Shown in pieces: positions 9,852 to 17,692 of a DNA stretch of 64,000 bases. Every line of letters starts with the position of its first letter. Position 1 is the first letter of the stretch. Origin of the DNA: Kribbella sp. VKM Ac-2568 (GTDB taxonomy: Bacteria; Actinomycetota; Actinomycetes; Propionibacteriales; Kribbellaceae); contig NZ_SLVF01000001.1 in assembly GCF_004345365.1 (NCBI RefSeq), forward strand, positions 372,001 to 436,000, read 5' to 3'. The notes under the pieces are model-generated. The model saw nothing but the letters and a program-made list of their open reading frames with translations, was not told the DNA's origin and ran no database searches. The translations under genes were made by a program, and so were the position numbers.

Positions 9852-10329
9852 GTCGCGGGAGAACAAGACCGAAGTACTGCTCGGGATCGGGCCGGGGTCG
9901 CGGTTGGAGCCGTCGATCCGGGCGTTCCGGACCACCCTGACGCTCGCCCAGAAGTTGCGTTATGCCATGGACGAGCGACTCCGGGCGGACGGGTTGACCA
10001 CCCAGCAGGCGGCGCTGATCACCGTCGTGACGGCCGCCGGGAAGCCGTCGCTGGCCGAAGCCGCGGCCGCGCTGGGGAGCACCCATCAGAACGTCGCCCA
10101 GATCGTCGCTGCCCTGGTGCGCAAGGACATGCTGCAGGTCGAGCCGGATCCCGCGGACAAGCGCAGGAAGTTGCTCTCGACAACGAACCGCAACGCGGCG
10201 TACTGGAAGGAACGCGACGAGGGCGACTTCGGCGCGGTGGCCGGCTGGTTCGGCGATCTGTCGCCGGCGGAGATCAAGACCTTCTGCGAGTTGTCCGATC
10301 GGGTGATCGCGAGGCTCGACGATGCTTAA
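9850..10329 (+). CDS. MarR-family regulator
   Basis: A 159-residue winged-helix protein: DERLRADGLTTQQAALITVVTAAGKPSLAEAAAALGSTHQNVAQIVAALVRKDMLQVEPDPADKRRK is a typical MarR DNA-binding region with wing (residues ~40–105). The start is set at ATG 9850 because TAATAT lies 7 nt upstream and no Shine-Dalgarno is present, as expected for leaderless mRNA. The frame is open upstream, but that part is antisense to the glycosyltransferase. It overlaps the next gene by 8 bp. It likely controls itself and the divergent GT1 gene. Confidence 0.85.
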   Translation: MSRENKTEVLLGIGPGSRLEPSIRAFRTTLTLAQKLRYAMDERLRADGLTTQQAALITVVTAAGKPSLAEAAAALGSTHQNVAQIVAALVRKDMLQVEPDPADKRRKLLSTTNRNAAYWKERDEGDFGAVAGWFGDLSPAEIKTFCELSDRVIARLDDA

Positions 10330-10789
10330 GGCGGCGCTGGGCAGCACCGCGTTCTTCTTCGCCGCGCCTTGTGTGGTGGCCGGTCTGGTGCCGTGGTGGA
10401 TCAGTGGCTGGACCGAGCCGCGCTTCTGGCCCGCCCTCTTGCTGGTCGCCGGCGGCGCTCTCGTCGTCCTGCGCGCCTTCATCCGCTTCGTCCGCGAAGG
10501 TCGTGGTACTCCGGCGCCCGTGGCTCCGACCGAGCAGTTGGTCGTCGGCGGCGACTTCCGCTACGTCCGCAACCCCATGTACGTCGGCGTCGTGACGGCG
10601 ATCCTCGGCCAGGCGTTGCTGTTCCTCGACCTCTGGTTGTTCGTCTACGCGGTGATCGCCTGGGCGGTGATGGCGTCCTTCGTCCACTGGTACGAAGAGC
10701 CGGTACTGCGCCAGCGGTACGGCTCGCAGTACGAGGACTATCGGCGGGCGGTGCCCGCGTGGCTGCCCCGGCTCAGGTCTTCGAAGTGA
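10322..10789 (+). CDS. ICMT/PEMT-like membrane methyltransferase
   Basis: A 155-residue membrane protein of the isoprenylcysteine carboxyl methyltransferase/phospholipid methyltransferase superfamily. The hallmark is GGDFRYVRNPMYVGVV (residues ~76–90) followed by a later EEPVLRQRYGSQYEDYRR segment, both typical of the SAM-binding C-terminus. About four hydrophobic segments are present. It is coupled to the marR gene by an 8-bp overlap. In bacteria the substrate is usually unknown; modification of an isoprenoid or lipid is possible. Confidence 0.8.
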   Translation: MLKAALGSTAFFFAAPCVVAGLVPWWISGWTEPRFWPALLLVAGGALVVLRAFIRFVREGRGTPAPVAPTEQLVVGGDFRYVRNPMYVGVVTAILGQALLFLDLWLFVYAVIAWAVMASFVHWYEEPVLRQRYGSQYEDYRRAVPAWLPRLRSSK

Positions 10790-10815
10790 TCTAGACCACT
10801 CTCTCCGTGCAGTCC

Positions 10816-10827
10816 TGCAAAGTTGCA
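10816..10827. promoter_or_regulatory. Candidate TetR operator upstream of tetR–MFS operon
   Basis: TGCAA-AG-TTGCA is a perfect 5-bp inverted repeat, followed by an A+T-rich TATTAAT (10832–10838). A second, wider pair TTGCAC (10823–10828)/GTGCAA (10848–10853) brackets this -10-like stretch. The cluster sits directly before the tetR gene and is a plausible autoregulatory site. Confidence 0.5.
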
Positions 10828-10876
10828 CGACTATTAATTTGCAGTGCGTGCAAGTTCGTCTACCGTTGACGTCGTG

Positions 10877-11530
10877 ATGCAGACCGAGGAGAGCGCGCCG
10901 CCGACCGGGCGGCGAGAGCGGAAGAAGCGGGAGACGCGGGCCGCGTTGATGGCCGCCGCGCTCCGGCTGGCGCTGGAGAAGGGGCCGGACAACGTCACGG
11001 TCGAGGAGATCAGCGAGGCCGCGGACGTCTCGGTGCGAACCTTCTTCAACTACTTCCCACACAAGGAGCACGCGATCCTCGGTCGCGACCCCGAGGAGCT
11101 CGAGCGCGCGCTGGAGCGACTGCGGGACGCGCCGGCCGGCCAGTCGCCGCTCACCACGATGCGGATGCTGATCGCCGAGGCGCTGGTCGACGTGGAGCAG
11201 GACAGCACCACCGCCTCGCAGCGGTTCGCTCTGATCGTCCAGTCGCCGACGCTGCTGTCCCAGTTCGTCCTGCTCGGCGCCGAGGACGAGCGGGTGCTGT
11301 CCGCGGCGATGGCCGAGCGGATGGGCGAGCCGCGGGAGGCCATCCGGCCGATGCTGATCGTCGGCGCCGCGAGTACGGCCGTCCGGATCGCGTTCGAGAA
11401 GCAGAAGGACGCCGGTGGGCGCTCGGTGCGCTCGCTGATCGACGAGGCGTTCCTGCTGCTCGCCGACGGGCTCGATCCGGACTTCGACAAGAACCTTGTT
11501 TTCCGAACCGACCAGGAAGGTCAGTCATGA
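10877..11530 (+). CDS. TetR-family regulator of the adjacent MFS exporter
   Basis: N-terminal TetR domain: RRERKKRETRAALMAAALRLALEKGPDNVTVEEISEAADVSVRTFFNYFPHKEHAI, with a typical C-terminal effector domain. The start at ATG 10877 (217 aa) gives a normal N-terminus. GTG 10844 is in frame and lies just downstream of TATTAAT, so a leaderless longer form is possible. No Shine-Dalgarno is seen at either. It overlaps the MFS gene by 4 bp (ATGA), so the two are one operon with the next small gene. Confidence 0.87.
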   Translation: MQTEESAPPTGRRERKKRETRAALMAAALRLALEKGPDNVTVEEISEAADVSVRTFFNYFPHKEHAILGRDPEELERALERLRDAPAGQSPLTTMRMLIAEALVDVEQDSTTASQRFALIVQSPTLLSQFVLLGAEDERVLSAAMAERMGEPREAIRPMLIVGAASTAVRIAFEKQKDAGGRSVRSLIDEAFLLLADGLDPDFDKNLVFRTDQEGQS

Positions 11531-13167
11531 CAACGACCTCTTCGCCCAAGCCCCCCGAGGCGGCGGGCGAGGTCAACTCCGACGACACCGTGGCCACCCG
11601 GCCGCAGGACGCGACCACTCCGCCCGAGGTGGTGGCCGAGCAGGTCGCCGCGCTCACCCCGCGGCAGACCATCCAGGCGATCTCCGGCCTGATGATGGGG
11701 ATGTTCGTCGCGATCCTGGCCGGCACCGTGGTGTCGACCGCGCTGCCGCGGATCATCCACGACCTCGGCGCGAGCCAGTCGTCCTACACCTGGGTCATCA
11801 CCCTGGAGTTGCTCACGATGACGGCCACGGTGCCGTTGTGGGGCAAGCTCGCCGACCTCTACAACAACAAGCTGCTGGTCCAGCTGTCGCTGGGCTTCTT
11901 CGTGGTCGGCTCGCTCGTCGCCGGCTTCGCCCCGAACATCGAGGTGCTGCTGGGCAGCCGGGTCCTGCAGGGTCTCGGCGCCGGTGGTCTGACCGCCCTG
12001 GTGCAGATCGTGATGGCGGCGATCATCCCGCCGCGTGAGCTCGGCCGGTACTCCGGGATCTTCGGCGCCATCTTCGCCTCGGCGACGGTCGGTGGACCGC
12101 TGCTCGGCGGCTTCCTGGTCGACTCGCCGCTGGGATGGCGGGCCTGCTTCCTGATCGGCGTGCCGTTCGTACTCGCCGCGATCGTTCTGCTGCAGCGCAC
12201 GCTGAAGTTGCCGACCGTGCGCCGCGAGGTGAAGATCGACTGGTGGGGCGCGTTCCTGATCACCGCCGGCGTGAGCACCCTGCTGGTCTGGTCCTCGTTC
12301 GCCGGGAGCAAGTTCGAGTGGGCGTCCGGTTGGAGCTTCGTGCTCGTGGCTGTCGCCCTGGTGGCGCTGATGGCCGCCGTTCTGGTCGAACGCCGGCACC
12401 CTGAGCCGATCATCCCGATGGACCTGTTCCGCAACCGCACGGTGACGCTGTCCATCGTCGCGAGCGCGCTGGTCGGCGTGGCGATGTTCGGCGGGTCGGT
12501 GTTCCTGGCGCAGTACTTCCAGATCGCGCAGGGCTACTCGCCGACCAAGGCCGGGCTGATGAGCCTGCCGATGATCCTGGGCATGATGGTCGCCTCCACG
12601 ATCGCGGGTGGGCTGATCACGAAGTACGGCAGGTGGAAGATCTACGTGGTCGTCGGGAGCGTGCTGCTGCCGATCGGGCTGGCGCTGTTCGGCACGATCG
12701 ACGCGCACACCTCGAAGTACATGTTGTGGGCCTTCATGATCATCCTCGGGGTCGGCATCGGCCTGGTGATGCAGAACCTGGTGCTCGCCGCGCAGAACGA
12801 CGTACCGGCCCGGGAGCTGGGCGCGGCCACCTCGGCGGTGAGCTTCTTCCGCAGCATGGGCGGCACCATCGGGGTCAGCGTGCTCGGCGCGATCCTGGCC
12901 AACAAGGTCACGGAGACGCTGAACCCGGGCGGTGCCTCGTCCGGTGGCAGCAACGCGGTGCCGAACATCGCGGAGCTGCCGGAGCAGGCCCGGACGGCCG
13001 TCGAGAACGCGTACGGCGCGGCGACCGCGGACCTGTTCATGATGTCGGTGCCGTTCGCGGTGCTCGCTCTGATCGCCGTCCTGTTCATCAAGGAGAAGGC
13101 GCTGCTGACCACGTCCGGCGCCGAGCGCCGGGCCCATGAGGAGCAAGCTGGCAAGCTGGACGCATGA
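11527..13167 (+). CDS. MFS exporter, DHA2/EmrB type (14 TM)
   Basis: A 546-residue transporter with a ~55-residue soluble N-terminus and about 14 hydrophobic segments, as in DHA2 drug exporters. Motif A-like [18 protein letters not shown] and motif C-like [16 protein letters not shown] are visible, along with the [11 protein letters not shown] pattern of helix 1. It probably exports toxic hydrophobic compounds under control of the upstream TetR. A Shine-Dalgarno (AGGAAGG) lies in the tetR 3' end. The next gene starts in its stop codon (ATGA). Confidence 0.9.
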   Translation: MTTTSSPKPPEAAGEVNSDDTVATRPQDATTPPEVVAEQVAALTPRQTIQAISGLMMGMFVAILAGTVVSTALPRIIHDLGASQSSYTWVITLELLTMTATVPLWGKLADLYNNKLLVQLSLGFFVVGSLVAGFAPNIEVLLGSRVLQGLGAGGLTALVQIVMAAIIPPRELGRYSGIFGAIFASATVGGPLLGGFLVDSPLGWRACFLIGVPFVLAAIVLLQRTLKLPTVRREVKIDWWGAFLITAGVSTLLVWSSFAGSKFEWASGWSFVLVAVALVALMAAVLVERRHPEPIIPMDLFRNRTVTLSIVASALVGVAMFGGSVFLAQYFQIAQGYSPTKAGLMSLPMILGMMVASTIAGGLITKYGRWKIYVVVGSVLLPIGLALFGTIDAHTSKYMLWAFMIILGVGIGLVMQNLVLAAQNDVPARELGAATSAVSFFRSMGGTIGVSVLGAILANKVTETLNPGGASSGGSNAVPNIAELPEQARTAVENAYGAATADLFMMSVPFAVLALIAVLFIKEKALLTTSGAERRAHEEQAGKLDA

Positions 13168-13463
13168 TCGTTGCATTCAGCATCAGCCCGGCGGCCGGGG
13201 ACGAGACCGGCGGCGTGAGCGAGGCGGTCGCGGAGGCGATCCGCGTCGTCCGCGCCTCCGGCCTCCCGAACGAGACCAACGCGATGTTCACCAACCTCGA
13301 GGGCGAGTGGGACGAGGTGATGGCGGTCGTGAAGCAGGCGGTGGACGCCGTCGCCGCCGTCTCGCCCCGCGTCAGCCTGGTCCTCAAGGCCGACATCCGT
13401 CCCGGCTACACCGGCCAACTGGCCGCCAAGGTCGAACGCATCGAACAGGCTCTCTCCGACTGA
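13164..13463 (+). CDS. MTH1187/YkoF-like thiamine-binding protein
   Basis: A 99-residue protein of the UPF0045/MTH1187 family (thiamine-binding ferredoxin-like fold): [61 protein letters not shown] is close to the family pattern, including the [17 protein letters not shown] core. Family members bind thiamine or related pyrimidines; the cellular role is unsettled. It is coupled to the MFS exporter by a 4-bp overlap, which suggests the exporter and this binding protein act together. Confidence 0.8.
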   Translation: MIVAFSISPAAGDETGGVSEAVAEAIRVVRASGLPNETNAMFTNLEGEWDEVMAVVKQAVDAVAAVSPRVSLVLKADIRPGYTGQLAAKVERIEQALSD

Positions 13464-13467
13464 CCAC

Positions 13468-13501
13468 CCGGCCGGCGCCCGTACTGCGGGACGCGGGCCG
13501 G
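13468..13501. terminator. Strong hairpin between convergent genes
   Basis: Arms 13468–13481 and 13487–13501 pair almost fully (CCGGCC…GCG CCCG with CGGG A CGC…GGCCGG; one bulged A and one G·G mismatch) around a TACTG loop. It lies between the convergent thiamine-binding and SDR genes, so it probably ends both. There is no T-tract. Confidence 0.6.
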
Positions 13502-13509
13502 TCTGTCGG

Positions 13510-14253
13510 TCAGTGCGAGTTGACCGCGGCGAGGGTCTGGTCGAACCGGCCCTCGCGCTCGGCCAGGCGGAGGAACTTGACCCGCTCGACCAGGATCTCG
13601 TCCGCGTCGGGCTGCTGCTGGATCAGCTCCATCGCCTCGGTCAGGTAGTCCTCCAGCGGCATCGCCCGCTCGTTGTCCTGCTGGCCCAGCAGCGTGGTCC
13701 GGACCGCCGGTGGTACCAGCTCGATCACCTGGACCGACGTGTCCGCGAGCTGGAGCCGCAGGCTCTGCGTGTAGCTGTGCACGGCCGCCTTGGTCGCGTT
13801 GTACGTCGGCGTGATCGCGAGCGGCACCGTGGCGAGGCCCGAGCTGACGGTGATGATCGCCGCGTCCGGCCGGGTGATCAGGAACGGCGTGAACGTGGCG
13901 ATCGTACGGATGGTGCCCAGCAGGTTGATTTTGATGGTCTCTTCGGCCGTCTGCTGGTGAGCCGGGTCGAGCAGGTTCTCCATCTGCATGATGCCGGCCA
14001 TGGTGATCAGGACGTTCAGGTCCGGATGGGCGGTCGTCACCGCCTCGAATGCGGCGGCGATCGAGGCAGGGTCGGCGACGTCCAGCTCCAGCGTCTCGAG
14101 GCCTTCGTGCTCGGCCGCCAACTGGTCCAACAGGTCCTTGCGGCGACCGCTGATGATCACCTTGTTGCCCAGGTCGCGGAATCTCAGGGCCAGGCCGAGG
14201 CCGATGCCGGAGGTACCGCCGGTCATGAAGATCGTGTTCTTCGTCGGGTTCAT
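13510..14253 (-). CDS. Short-chain dehydrogenase/reductase (DltE-like)
   Basis: A 247-residue classical SDR: the cofactor motif TGGTSGIGLGLA near the N-terminus, NVLITMAGI (NNAG equivalent), a serine in VSSG, and catalytic YNATKAAVH (YxxxK). It resembles DltE/YusZ-type oxidoreductases acting with NAD(P)H on unknown carbonyls. ATG 14253 follows GAGGAC. The frame stays open upstream but crosses the divergent XRE gene, so the longer form is rejected. The neighbouring regulator with the palindrome between them probably controls it. Confidence 0.88.
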   Translation of the reverse strand: MNPTKNTIFMTGGTSGIGLGLALRFRDLGNKVIISGRRKDLLDQLAAEHEGLETLELDVADPASIAAAFEAVTTAHPDLNVLITMAGIMQMENLLDPAHQQTAEETIKINLLGTIRTIATFTPFLITRPDAAIITVSSGLATVPLAITPTYNATKAAVHSYTQSLRLQLADTSVQVIELVPPAVRTTLLGQQDNERAMPLEDYLTEAMELIQQQPDADEILVERVKFLRLAEREGRFDQTLAAVNSH

Positions 14254-14298
14254 GTCCTCAGCCTGGAGCGCCCCGCGGATGGCATCCAGGCTCGCTTC

Positions 14299-14323
14299 AA
14301 CCACTGTTCGACAAGCAGTGGTT
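14299..14323. promoter_or_regulatory. Operator between SDR and XRE/MmyB regulator genes
   Basis: A perfect 8-bp inverted repeat, AACCACTG-N9-CAGTGGTT, in the divergent promoter region. It lies 45 bp before the SDR start and 30 bp before the regulator start, and is well placed for the adjacent XRE protein to control both genes. Confidence 0.65.
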
Positions 14324-14352
14324 AACGCACCGAGGTGCTGAACAATGGCTTC

Positions 14353-15198
14353 ATGGAGTACACCGAGCTGGCCGATTTCCTGCGCAGGCGGCGGGAGCTG
14401 CTGCAGCCCGAGGACGTAGGTCTGCCGCGCGGCCGCCGACGCCGTACTCCGGGGCTGCGGCGCGAGGAGGTCGCCGTCCTGGCCGTCATGTCGACCGACT
14501 ACTACAGCCGCCTCGAAGGGGGCCGCGGGCCACAGCCGTCGGTGGAGATGCTCGCCTCGATCGCCCGGGCGCTGCGGCTCACCCCGGCGGAGCGGGACCA
14601 CCTGTTCGTCCTTGCCCGGCACGGAAAGCCACCGAGTACTGCGGTCGCCGACCACGTCAATCCCGGTCTGCTGCGGATCCTGGACCGGCTGGACACCCCG
14701 GCCATGGTGCTGAACCGGCTCAGCGAGACCCTCGCGCAGAACCAGGCGCACGTCGCCTTCGACCGCGAGCAGACCAACTTCGAGGGACTCGAGCGCAGTG
14801 CGGTGTACCGGTGGTTCACCGGGGAGGTGGACCGGGCGCTCTACTTCGAGGAGGAGTGGGCCCCGCACGGCCGGGTGCTGGTCTCGGGCCTGCGGTCGGT
14901 GGTCGCGGTCGACGGGCCGGCCTCCCGTGCCGCCACGATCGCCGGCGCTCTGCGGCAGGAGAGCGCGGAGTTCGCCCAGTTGTGGGAGGCCCACGAGGTG
15001 GGAGTCAGGCACAGCGGGACGAAGCGGTTCCGCCATCCGGTGGTCGGCGACCTCGAGCTGTTCTGCCAGTTGCTGGACGATCCGGAGCAGCAGCAGACGC
15101 TGCTGGTTTTCACCGCCAGCCCGGGGAGTGAGAGCGACGAGCGGTTGCGGCTGCTGTCGGTGCTCGGCCACCAGCGGCTGCAGCCGACAGAAAACTGA
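14353..15198 (+). CDS. XRE-family regulator with MmyB-like ligand-binding domain
   Basis: The N-terminal helix-turn-helix (ADFLRRRRELLQPEDVGLP…RTPGLRREEVAVLAVMSTDYYSRLEGGRGPQPSVEMLASIARALRL) is followed by the PAS-like MmyB ligand-binding domain (residues ~100–275; PAMVLNRLSETLAQN…WFTGEVDRALYFEEEW). This pair is very common in actinomycetes and often lies divergent from an SDR enzyme that it controls. ATG 14353 is preferred for the family N-terminus; GTG 14335 is the alternative. Neither has a clear Shine-Dalgarno. Confidence 0.87.
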   Translation: MEYTELADFLRRRRELLQPEDVGLPRGRRRRTPGLRREEVAVLAVMSTDYYSRLEGGRGPQPSVEMLASIARALRLTPAERDHLFVLARHGKPPSTAVADHVNPGLLRILDRLDTPAMVLNRLSETLAQNQAHVAFDREQTNFEGLERSAVYRWFTGEVDRALYFEEEWAPHGRVLVSGLRSVVAVDGPASRAATIAGALRQESAEFAQLWEAHEVGVRHSGTKRFRHPVVGDLELFCQLLDDPEQQQTLLVFTASPGSESDERLRLLSVLGHQRLQPTEN

Positions 15199-15307
15199 AG
15201 GATTTTCGGAAAGAGCTTGCTGAAGTCTTTACGGCTGTTTGGCCGTGAGTTAATTTAAGCCCTGAAATTCCATTCCGTAACACCTCGATCACCGAGGGGA
15301 TTCAGTC

Positions 15308-15352
15308 ATGCCCGCTCGGCTGCTGCCGCCTGCGCAAGAGCACGCGCGGTAG
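15308..15352 (+). CDS. Possible 14-codon upstream ORF / leader peptide
   Basis: ATG 15308 follows a strong Shine-Dalgarno-like GAGGGGA at good spacing and encodes 14 residues (MPARLLPPAQEHAR) ending 25 bp before the ThuA–lectin gene. The ribosome-binding site is better than many in the window. The peptide has no repeated amino acid that would suggest attenuation. It may be a translated leader, or chance. Confidence 0.25.
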   Translation: MPARLLPPAQEHAR

Positions 15353-15377
15353 CGCCCCCACGGAAGGACCCGCCCCC

Positions 15378-16685
15378 ATGCTTTCCGACCGCAAGATCCC
15401 GATCACCCGATTACTGGCGCTGCTCGTCCTCGCCTGTCTGTGCCTGACCTCCGGGAGCGCCTTCGCTCGCGAGGCCCGGCCGGACAGCCAGAACGCCGTC
15501 GCCGCGAACTTCAACGTGCTCGCCTTCTACAGCGGCACCTGGGATGCCGCGCACATCGACTTCGAGAAGGAGGCGAACCAGCGGTTCCCGCAGTTCGGCG
15601 CGCAGAACGGCTTCACCTACACCGCGACGACCAACTGGGACCAGCTCAACAACCTGACCGCCTCGCAGTACCAGGTGGTGATGTTCCTGGACGACTCACC
15701 GCACAGCGCCGCGCAGAAGGCGGGGTTCCAGCGGTACATGGAGAACGGTGGTGCGTTCTTCGGCTTCCACGTCTCGGCGTACAACGATGCCAGCGGCAAC
15801 TGGCCGTGGTTCAACAACACCTTCCTGGCGACCGGCCGGTTCGCGACGAACACCTGGGGACCGACCGCGGTCACGTTGAAGGCGGAGAACCGCTCGCACC
15901 CGTCGCTGGTGAACACCGGCGCGACGTTCCGGTCGTCGGTGAGTGAGTGGTACAGCTGGCAGAACGACCTGCGCAACAACCCGGACATCCAGATCCTGGC
16001 GTCGATCGATCCGTCCAGCTTCCCGGTCGGCACGGACCCGGCGCAGACCTGGCGCAGCGGCTACTACCCGATCGTCTGGACCAACAAGAACTTCAAGATG
16101 ATCTACGCCAACTTCGGCCACAACGCGATGAACTACGAGACCAACACCCGGCTCTCCTCGACCTTCGACAGCCCGGCCCAGAACCAGTTCATGATGGACG
16201 CGCTCAAGTGGCTCGGCGGGGGCGGCGGCACCGTGCCGCCGGTCGACCAGCCGTCGCCGACCGCGTGGTACTCCGTGGCCAACAAGGGCAACAACAAGTG
16301 CGTCGACGCCCGGGCGGCGGGAACCGCCAACGGCACCGTGATCCAGCAGTACTCCTGCAACTCCTCGCAGGCGCAGCACTTCCAGTTCCAGCCGACCTCG
16401 GACGGCTTCACCCGGGTCAACAACCGCAACGACGCCACGAAGGTGATCGACGTGACCGGTGTGTCCGCCGCCGACAACGCCGGCCTCCAGTTGTGGACCT
16501 ACAGCAACGGCGCCAACCAGCAGTGGCGGGCGGTCTCCGAGGGAGGCGGCTACTTCCACTTCGTCAGCCGCCTGAGCAACAAGTGCCTCACCGTCCCGGG
16601 AGGCTCCACCGCCGACAGCACCCAACTCGTCCAACTCACCTGCAACAACTCCGCCGCCCAGTCCTTCAAACTCACCGCGGCCTGA
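15378..16685 (+). CDS. Secreted ThuA-domain protein with C-terminal ricin-type lectin
   Basis: A 435-residue exported protein. The signal peptide covers residues 1–30 (RLLALLVLACLCLTSGSAFA, cleavage after AFA). A ThuA-like, amidotransferase-fold domain follows (~45–280; VLAFYSGTWDAAHIDFEKEANQRFP and GGAFFGFHVSAYN). After a GGGGTVPPVDQP linker comes a ricin B-type lectin (~298–435) with repeated Cys pairs and QxW-like motifs (NQQWRAV). ThuA domains are linked to trehalose or sugar utilisation, so an extracellular carbohydrate role is likely. GGAAGGA precedes the ATG. Confidence 0.88.
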   Translation: MLSDRKIPITRLLALLVLACLCLTSGSAFAREARPDSQNAVAANFNVLAFYSGTWDAAHIDFEKEANQRFPQFGAQNGFTYTATTNWDQLNNLTASQYQVVMFLDDSPHSAAQKAGFQRYMENGGAFFGFHVSAYNDASGNWPWFNNTFLATGRFATNTWGPTAVTLKAENRSHPSLVNTGATFRSSVSEWYSWQNDLRNNPDIQILASIDPSSFPVGTDPAQTWRSGYYPIVWTNKNFKMIYANFGHNAMNYETNTRLSSTFDSPAQNQFMMDALKWLGGGGGTVPPVDQPSPTAWYSVANKGNNKCVDARAAGTANGTVIQQYSCNSSQAQHFQFQPTSDGFTRVNNRNDATKVIDVTGVSAADNAGLQLWTYSNGANQQWRAVSEGGGYFHFVSRLSNKCLTVPGGSTADSTQLVQLTCNNSAAQSFKLTAA

Positions 16686-16709
16686 TCGCATGCAGGCGTC
16701 CGGAGAACC

Positions 16710-17597
16710 TCAGACCTCCTGGTTCTGCGGACGCAATGCGGTGCTGCGGTGGCTGAGGTAGTAGGCGAAGGCGCCGGTCGGGAAGAACATGACGATGCCG
16801 TAGACGGCAACGGGGATGGACATCTCGCTGTTGTCGAGGAGGGACGGGCTGAGGGCGATGGTGAGGGCCAGGGTGGCGTTGTGGATGCCGATCTCCATCG
16901 AGCACGCGATCGCCTGCCGCTCACCGAGCCGGGCCAGCCGCGGTATGGCGTACCCGAGGGCGAGGCTGATGACGTTCAGCAGTACTGCGACCACGCCCAC
17001 GGCGGCCAGATAGTCGAGCACGTTGTCGCGCTCGGTGTAGACCGCGGCGAAGATCACCAGCGCGAGCACCAGGATCGAACCGAGCTTGACGGGCCGGGTC
17101 ATCCGGTCGGCGAACCCCGGTTTCTTGTTGCGCAGCAGCATTCCGAGCGCGACCGGGACCAGCACGATCGCGAACACCTGCAGCATCTTGAGCGGCTGCA
17201 GGCCGATCTGGCCGTCGCCGAGGAAGTATGCGAGGGACAGGTTGACCACGATCGGCAGGGTGATCACGGCGAGCACCGAGTTCACCGCGGTCAGGGTGAC
17301 GTTGAGCGCGACGTCGCCGCCGGCCAGATGGCTGAACAGGTTGGCCGTCGTTCCGCCGGGTGACGCGGCGAGCAGCATCATGCCGACGGCGAGTGCGGGT
17401 GCGAGGTCGAAGAGCTTGACCAGACCGAAGCAGATCACCGGGAGCAGGAGCACCTGGGTGCCCAGTGCAACGAGCACGGCGCGCGGCATCCGCAGTACCC
17501 GGGTGAAGTCGGCGACGGTCAGCGTGAGGCCGAGGCCGAGCATGATGATCGCGAGCGCGACCGGCAGCAGGACCGACGTCAGCACGGAGTCGTTCAC
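16710..17597 (-). CDS. Bile acid:sodium symporter (BASS) family transporter
   Basis: A 295-residue membrane protein with about 9–10 hydrophobic segments. Family motifs include the first crossover region LLAASPGGTTANLFSHLAGGDVALNVTLTAVNSVLAVITLP and the second near CSMEIGIHNATLALTIA, where the Na+ sites lie in known members. Likely an Na+-coupled importer of an organic anion; despite the name, bile acids are unlikely substrates here. GTG 17597 has AGGAG 7–8 nt upstream. It is convergent with the ThuA–lectin gene (24 bp apart). Confidence 0.87.
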   Translation of the reverse strand: MNDSVLTSVLLPVALAIIMLGLGLTLTVADFTRVLRMPRAVLVALGTQVLLLPVICFGLVKLFDLAPALAVGMMLLAASPGGTTANLFSHLAGGDVALNVTLTAVNSVLAVITLPIVVNLSLAYFLGDGQIGLQPLKMLQVFAIVLVPVALGMLLRNKKPGFADRMTRPVKLGSILVLALVIFAAVYTERDNVLDYLAAVGVVAVLLNVISLALGYAIPRLARLGERQAIACSMEIGIHNATLALTIALSPSLLDNSEMSIPVAVYGIVMFFPTGAFAYYLSHRSTALRPQNQEV

Positions 17598-17679
17598 AGG
17601 CGGCTCCTTTGAGCGGGTGCTCAGAGTGACAGCGGGCGGGAGCTGTCGGCAAGACCTCGTTTCTGTCGGGTGGGTGTAT

Positions 17680-17685
17680 TACCTT
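17680..17685 (+). promoter_or_regulatory. Putative -10 box of leaderless BNR-protein transcript
   Basis: TACCTT ends 7 nt before ATG 17693, and no Shine-Dalgarno is present, consistent with a transcript starting at the ATG. Confidence 0.35.
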
Positions 17686-17692
17686 GCCGCCC

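Noticed and set aside
11521..13176. Long open frame antisense to the DHA2 exporter
   Set aside because: His/Arg/Gln-rich without membrane segments or domains; the exporter on the other strand is well supported.
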